Shown here: positions 59,701-64,000 of the stretch, one piece after another
How positions within the stretch are numbered: the first letter of the stretch is position 1
Layout: each line of letters opens with the position of its first letter
NCBI GenBank assembly: GCA_022495005.1
Contig: JAGYXB010001793.1
Coordinates: 2,294,001-2,358,000 of the forward strand
DNA from: Rhyacophila brunnea
Lineage: Eukaryota; Arthropoda; Insecta; Trichoptera; Rhyacophilidae
Reading direction: 5' to 3'
Length of the DNA: 64,000 nt
Notes under the pieces: generated by a model
Databases searched by the model: none
Seen by the model: only the letters and a program-made list of their open reading frames with translations
Told to the model about the DNA's origin: nothing
Made by a program: the position numbers and the translations under genes

Positions 59701-60785
59701 AGCATAATCTAATCCCTAAATGAGAAGTCAACATATTATGTGGATGTTAGTGGGTTTATTTATATTATGGAGATTGTTAAATGCACAATTATGTACCTAT
59801 ATAAAATCAAGTAAGTAATTTTAGCATAGATACTGGCAGTTTTTACATTTACAATTTTCAATGCCGCCATTTTTTCAAATTCTAATTTCTAGACATTTTT
59901 AAATGTTGCGGAAGTCTAGCATTTTCTTCTGTTATCTAGCTTATTTTATAAAGCTATCTGCCATATATTTGTGAATGTTGCATTTACGGTTTGCTTGCAA
60001 AAAGAGAATATATAATACATTCAGTGACGTCCTGTGGGGGTGGGTAGATTGACCTTCGCTTGGAGGCGGCAGTTACTTGAAAGGCGGCAATTCGAGGAGA
60101 CTTATTAGGAATATATAGAAATAGGTACCCAAACTTAGTAATAACGGAAATATCTCTTTATTAAACAATTATTCAGCTCACTGCTTGGAAATAAAATGAA
60201 TTAAATAACATAGAAGGTTTAACAGGACTGTATTTTTTTTGTCGGGTTAACGATGTCTAGTTTACTTCCGTTGTGATTGATGACCAACAATGACACGTGC
60301 AGATTTGCGAGTTATATTTGAATTATGGGTAGGTACATACTTACCTAATTACTTTATCCAAATATTTTTGCTGGTCACTCGCGACTTTTGAAAGTTGTCA
60401 GGTGTATTTTTAAATGCATCTGAAACCGTGAACTCTCAATACTGCCCATTGAAGTATAGATGGCATTTAAATTAGATTTAGTGATATATATTTTGTTAGT
60501 AATGTAACCATGCAACACATTTCTTAGATATTGGAGTCATGAAAGGATGATAAAAAATGGGACGGCATTTTGTCTAGGGACGTCACTGAATACATGGGTC
60601 TCTAAGAAAAGTTTGTCACCTTTTCCTTTGCATAAGGCGACTGGAACAGAATCGTAGTTATGAGCTCCATATTTGAGCTCCCGCTGAATCACCTCTTGGG
60701 ATGTGATAGTCCGGACCGAGGATACTGGTAGCACAGCAAATTGTCTCACAGACGATAGAATCCTTTGTCCACTACTATTTAGCAT
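50634..60785 (-). CDS. Oat: Ornithine aminotransferase, mitochondrial
   Basis: Moves the delta-amino group of ornithine to 2-oxoglutarate, giving glutamate semialdehyde and glutamate in the mitochondrial matrix; PLP-dependent class III aminotransferase. Seven coding exons: 60620-60785, 58595-58819, 56116-56339, 54439-54582, 53159-53315, 52652-52855, 50634-50797; 1284 nt, 427 aa (human 439). N-terminus [20 protein letters not shown] is basic and Ser-rich, a matrix presequence. Motifs in order: [100 protein letters not shown] with PLP-binding K281, [11 protein letters not shown]. All junctions are in phase. An acceptor sits 8 bases before the ATG, so a 5' UTR exon lies further right. All introns carry transposon debris. 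No lesion seen. Confidence 0.97.
50798..52651. other. Oat intron 6
   Basis: A GC-richer block at 51280-51500 (TTGCCGCGCTTGCCGGCAA) and inverted CCGGGGTTC/GAACCCCGG at 51607-51647 may be repeat pieces. 51798-51905 matches 46848-46945. No exon. Confidence 0.4.
52652..52855 (-). CDS. Oat: Oat coding exon 6
   Basis: Acceptor tatttctag, donor gtaagt. Encodes [20 protein letters not shown] to [13 protein letters not shown]. Confidence 0.95.
53159..53315 (-). CDS. Oat: Oat coding exon 5 (catalytic lysine)
   Basis: Acceptor ctttttcag, donor gtaagt. Encodes [10 protein letters not shown] through [19 protein letters not shown]281 forms the PLP Schiff base. Confidence 0.95.
53316..54438. other. Oat intron 4
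   Basis: No named element; the 54189-54461 minus frame is intron read past exon 4. Confidence 0.35.
54439..54582 (-). CDS. Oat: Oat coding exon 4
   Basis: Acceptor aattttag, donor gtattt, phase 0 at both ends, 48 codons. Encodes [20 protein letters not shown] to NVLWIADE, including the PLP-pocket acidic residue. Confidence 0.95.
54778..55198. mobile_element. hAT MITE, CAGTGACGTC family (421 bp)
   Basis: CAGTGACGTCCCTAGACAG at the left, CCCCACGGGACGTCACTG at the right, perfect 8-bp duplication ACTGTAAT (54770-54777, 55199-55206). Confidence 0.88.
55270..55625. mobile_element. hAT-type MITE copy 3 (356 bp)
   Basis: CATGACCCCCC start, GTGGGGGCCATG end, flanked by CCCACTCT (55262-55269) and CCCACTTT (55626-55633). 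Lacks the first 40 or so bases (GCGGGCCCTCAGGCC) of the copy at 24194. Confidence 0.8.
55910..56035. repeat. CCACGAGACGGAGC repeat
   Basis: Shares TTTTTTCCACGAGACGGAGC and GGTCCATTTCGA with 61140-61240. Confidence 0.55.
56116..56339 (-). CDS. Oat: Oat coding exon 3
   Basis: Acceptor tatttatag, donor gtaggt; leaves in phase 0 after VEALE. Encodes [18 protein letters not shown] and [13 protein letters not shown]. Confidence 0.95.
56371..56725 (+). pseudogene. hAT transposase C-terminal remnant
   Basis: At about 56571-56718 reads [18 protein letters not shown], one frameshift, then [20 protein letters not shown] and [10 protein letters not shown]. This is the C-terminal dimerisation-region style (CExGFSA...KNRL...LR) of ZBED/SCAND3-like hAT transposases. 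It lies antisense in Oat intron 2. Confidence 0.6.
57273..57702. mobile_element. MITE with ~38-bp inverted ends (430 bp)
   Basis: TGAATACGTGTATTAATTAA then GGCGCTAAGTACCAAAAA at the left; the right end is its complement with one or two changes. TTAA words lie inside the ends. Confidence 0.75.
58595..58819 (-). CDS. Oat: Oat coding exon 2
   Basis: Acceptor ttatttttag, donor gttttc (weak). Phase 1 at both ends. Encodes [20 protein letters not shown] through KMLPMNTG. Confidence 0.95.
58930..59335 (+). pseudogene. LINE family L, 3' end
   Basis: Carries the coding tail seen at 43634 on the plus strand (TATTCTCCCAAGGTGCAGAA...), then the 3' UTR with TCATGTTGTGAACGTC and ending AAATAAATTGAATTGAATTG. 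In Oat intron 1. Confidence 0.68.
60022..60588. mobile_element. hAT MITE, CAGTGACGTC family (567 bp)
   Basis: Inverted relative to 54778. Flanked by AATACATT (60014-60021) and AATACATG (60589-60596). Its end is only 31 bp from the Oat exon-1 donor. Confidence 0.83.
60620..60785 (-). CDS. Oat: Oat coding exon 1 (presequence)
   Basis: ATG at 60785; the exon itself begins at 60791 after tgattgcag. Encodes the transit peptide and [20 protein letters not shown]. Donor gtgaca is weak, and a hAT element ends 31 bp beyond it. Confidence 0.95.
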
Positions 60786-60799
60786 TTTCAGCTGCAATC

Positions 60800-63700
60800 A
60801 AACAACACCAACAATAGTTAATTAAACCATATAAATCAACCTCTGACTTACACAGATATGCCCTTTTATTTCTAGGAGACAAATCACTATATTCCTAATA
60901 ACAGATGATAAAATAAAATAAGTTTTCATAACCCCGTGGAATCCGAAACACAGATAAACAGTCTATTGAAATTGTCAAAACTAGTATTTTTTAAGCGGGC
61001 GCCTCTATCGTCTGTGGGATAAACTGCCATAATATGGATTTTGTCTAGCACTCAAAATAATATAAAAACCCTGAGCGCTCGATATTAACATATTTATTTC
61101 ATATTGTGTACAGGTATTAATAATAAGTATGCTAGTTTTTTTTTTTGTATAGTTGCACTAGCTCTGACGGTCAAATTATTTTTTCCACGAGACGGAGCTG
61201 AGCCCCGGTATGTCCGGTCCATTTCGAGCCCTAATGTTGCCCATACATATTATGATATTTTAGCATAGATTTGCCAGCACATCAATTTTATCTACATTAT
61301 ATTCTATGCAAGCGGGATAAATGAATAATTTCAAAATACGGGCTACTTTATTGCGATTTTAACTAGTAGTTCTTACATGAAATGCTTATCAAATTGCGTT
61401 ATAATATTGAATGTTACATTCTCAAATCTTGTGAATTATTCGTTGAATAAAAGAAATAAATTATTAACCCTTAATTGCATGCTGTTATCTTTCAGCAACA
61501 AACTGTATTATTTTTGGAGTGAATGAAATGTTATTTAAAAACTTGCAGTTCTCTGCAGTGGACAAAGTGTGCTGACAAAATAATTGTAGTTTTTATTCAC
61601 AGATGACACTGTTAATTTACAATAGTAATAAACATTAAATGTAATCGATTAGAAAAGTAACATAGAGATTAAAGGGTTTAATTTAAAGGTTAAACTATTA
61701 TGGTTTGGTTTAGGCAGGGGCAAATTGAATTCTTAGTTTAATGAAAACAAATTAGTATGACTTGACAAAGTTTAGTGTGCATTATTTATGTCAGCCTACC
61801 TCCACCCCTCATCACTAAATAATTTAAATATACCTAACTACTAGGTAATATCACAATTTAAATATTGAAAACAAAAATAACTAATAAAACATAAATTATA
61901 CTTTGATACTGTCTTACTATCGGTATCAATGAATTAAAAATTAATGATAAAATGTTTATTTTTAAAAATCACTATATTATAATTAATTAATGTAATGCAT
62001 GCATGAACACCTGAAGAGAAAACTTGCACAAATAAGTAATTGAGGTGATTATTACCAATTAATAAGTAGAGTTCTACACTCTAGCTGCTGTGCGAATTAT
62101 TTTTTTATTGCTTTGTTTCTTTTTAAATCAATATTCACGTCATGTCACCTACAGAAAATTATATATGGACATACCTACTGAAAAACAAAAAACAATGTTT
62201 AGGATATTGCACTTTTGATTGATGACCACTATCAGACGATGAGTTAGCAAACAATTATTTTTATATTATTATAATATCCATATTATCAGGTGTGTATTAT
62301 TTAGTCAAATTGTCCACAAACTGAGATAAAACGGATTATTTTTGACACTATCGGAATACGACAAATTGGAAATGAGTCTGTAACGGTCCCGACTTTGCCA
62401 ATTGTCCCTCTATCCATGAGGGCTACACAATTCTAAGAGTTATATGAATTAGCCAAGCCAATCGCTATGTAGGTACAGTCCAGGCGAAATCTAGTGCAGT
62501 TTATGTATTGATAATATTGGTGTGTTTATTCGTGTAAATTATACTATGGTAATCATTTTTGTATGGTACCTTAACAGCAATTGTCCCCTAATGTTATGTT
62601 GAATGCGTGCACAAAAAATGTGAAAACATTTATTGTGTGACTGATAATTATAGATAGTAGATGCTAGTTGTGGGGAACCTATGGCACGCGGTTGAAGGGA
62701 AAAGATACCTATAATAATAATAAATGACAAATCGCATTGTATAAAAAATAGCAGGCAACTACGCAGTACGTTTAATGTAAATATATAATTGCATAGGTCG
62801 GTCATTGGGTTTTATGCGTCACATATAATATTATCTCACTAACCTCACCAGGCGGCGGGGGATGCCGCGCCGCAAACCTCTAATTTTGATTTAGGTACAA
62901 TATTTGAGACCACTGTAACGAGGGAATGCCTCATCTGATCAGAGTAATTCTGGTGTCAATTTATGCGAAAAGAACCAAACTAATCAATACATTAACATAT
63001 CTACCCATAAGAACTGGCTGCACTAAATAAGAAACAAAAACTTGATAGTAATTCTAACAGACATTTTCAAAATTGGTGGACCGAAATGTATGGCATAATT
63101 TAAAAAAGTGATAAAGCTATTTATACGTGTGCTATGTTCTGTGAGTGGTATCTAGAACATCATTTAAAAAAAACTATTTTTTTTCAATGAAAAACTGCTC
63201 GGCACGTCAGACAGTCGAAAAATAATGTTTGGGATATTTTGGCACGCGTAGGTACGTAAAAAGGTTCGCTAACCCTGGTATATGCCGTCATACAGTGGTA
63301 CCCAGGGAGCACTAAACGCCCATAGAAACGTCCGAAAATCCACTGTATAGACAAACTCATAAAGTTCGGTGGATGTACGTGGTATCGAGAAGAGTGAAGG
63401 TCTTCATCCAGCAGTGGATCGATCCCGGCTGATGGTCATGATTGAGTATAGACAGACTTGCAAGAAGTCAGAATTGCGATGACAGAGGGATACATATAGA
63501 GAAATAATTGGGTAGGTAAAAGTAAAAAGGCCTCTCTCCATTTTTGAAATGCACAACGCGACGCCGAATCGTCCCATACTCCAAGGAGTTTTACAAATAT
63601 TTAGTATATTATGAACCCAGGCGATATTACGCATTTACAAAGTTTTGTAGCTTCTAAAACGAATTGTCTAAAATTTGTAAATTCATAAATAACTATGAAA

Positions 63701-63925
63701 TGAACTCTCTGTCTATTTTCCGATTAAAATCAGAGCCTCTGGGAGGCAGAAGAAAAGCTAGTTTAAAGGAACGACAAGCCTGTAAAAGTCTGCCATGGGG
63801 CGGATTACCATATGGTCAAAGGGGTTATATAGCCCAAAAATCATAACTTAGGACTAGCTAACGACCCCTTAAAATTCACGCGATCAATGGGTCGGAAATC
63901 AATGATTTAAATTTATCCATAATAC
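60800..63925. other. Oat 5' side: repeat fragments, no coding exon seen
   Basis: 61140-61240 CCACGAGACGGAGC repeat; 61390-61465 tRNA-module repeat end; 61535-61620 short repeat; 61690-61812 CCTACCTCCACCC arm; 63180-63281 one end of a CAGGG hAT element; 63380-63446 a LINE tail with CATCCAGCAGTGGATCGAT and GGCTGATGGTCATGATTGA. A 5' UTR exon of Oat may lie here but cannot be fixed. Confidence 0.45.
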
Positions 63926-63998
63926 CTCCCGTAGTCCAGTGCGTAAGGTGCTGGTCTTTCATCCGGGAGATCCGGGTTCGATCCCGGTTAGATCACAA
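63926..63998 (+). repeat. tRNA-like SINE head at the window edge
   Basis: CCAGTGCGTAAGGTGCTGG (A-box-like) and GGGTTCGATCCCGG (B-box-like) with CATCCGGGAGATCC between. The acceptor stem does not pair well, so this is taken as a SINE head cut by the window end and not a tRNA gene. Confidence 0.5.
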
Positions 63999-64000
63999 TA

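Overview
This is animal nuclear DNA. It is AT-rich, its genes are split by GT-AG introns, and it is crowded with transposable elements. Intact piggyBac-like DNA, very numerous MITEs, tRNA-headed SINEs and 5'-truncated LINEs ending in short A-rich repeats suggest an insect, most likely a moth or butterfly. That placement is inference; no diagnostic marker is present.

Genes, left to right. (1) 18-566 (+) is the last coding exon of a protein I do not recognise. (2) 7818-16916 (+) holds five coding exons of a DRAM-family (damage-regulated autophagy modulator) multi-span membrane protein; its N-terminal exon(s) were not found. Its TGA stop is followed in the same frame by 318 further sense codons (16917-17873). 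(3) 39398-44800 (-) is a complete three-exon TMEM127 orthologue of 299 aa with the C-terminal PPPPYTP tail. Its second intron carries a whole TTAA-flanked piggyBac-like transposon with an open 552-aa transposase on the opposite strand. (4) 50634-60785 (-) is a complete seven-coding-exon ornithine aminotransferase (Oat), 427 aa, with a mitochondrial presequence and catalytic lysine K281. The genes show no sign of acting together; all look like ordinary single-copy cellular genes.

The rest is mostly repeats, many with readable target-site duplications (TSDs). They include a 1.39-kb near-perfect snapback element nested, with a SINE, inside a hAT-type MITE in a DRAM intron. Two 640-bp elements have 8-bp TSDs and a THAP-like remnant, one of them nested in another hAT element. 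There are three hAT families with 8-bp TSDs, several TA-flanked pogo/Tigger-like elements, a 717-bp insertion with 12-bp TSDs built from inverted tRNA-like modules, and remnants of a DUF7869-type transposase and of several LINE families.

The most interesting signal is the DRAM stop codon. The frame beyond it reads as real protein (helix, three basophilic-kinase-like sites, C-terminal hydrophobic segment). This is best explained by stop-codon readthrough, alternative acceptor use, or a recent nonsense change.
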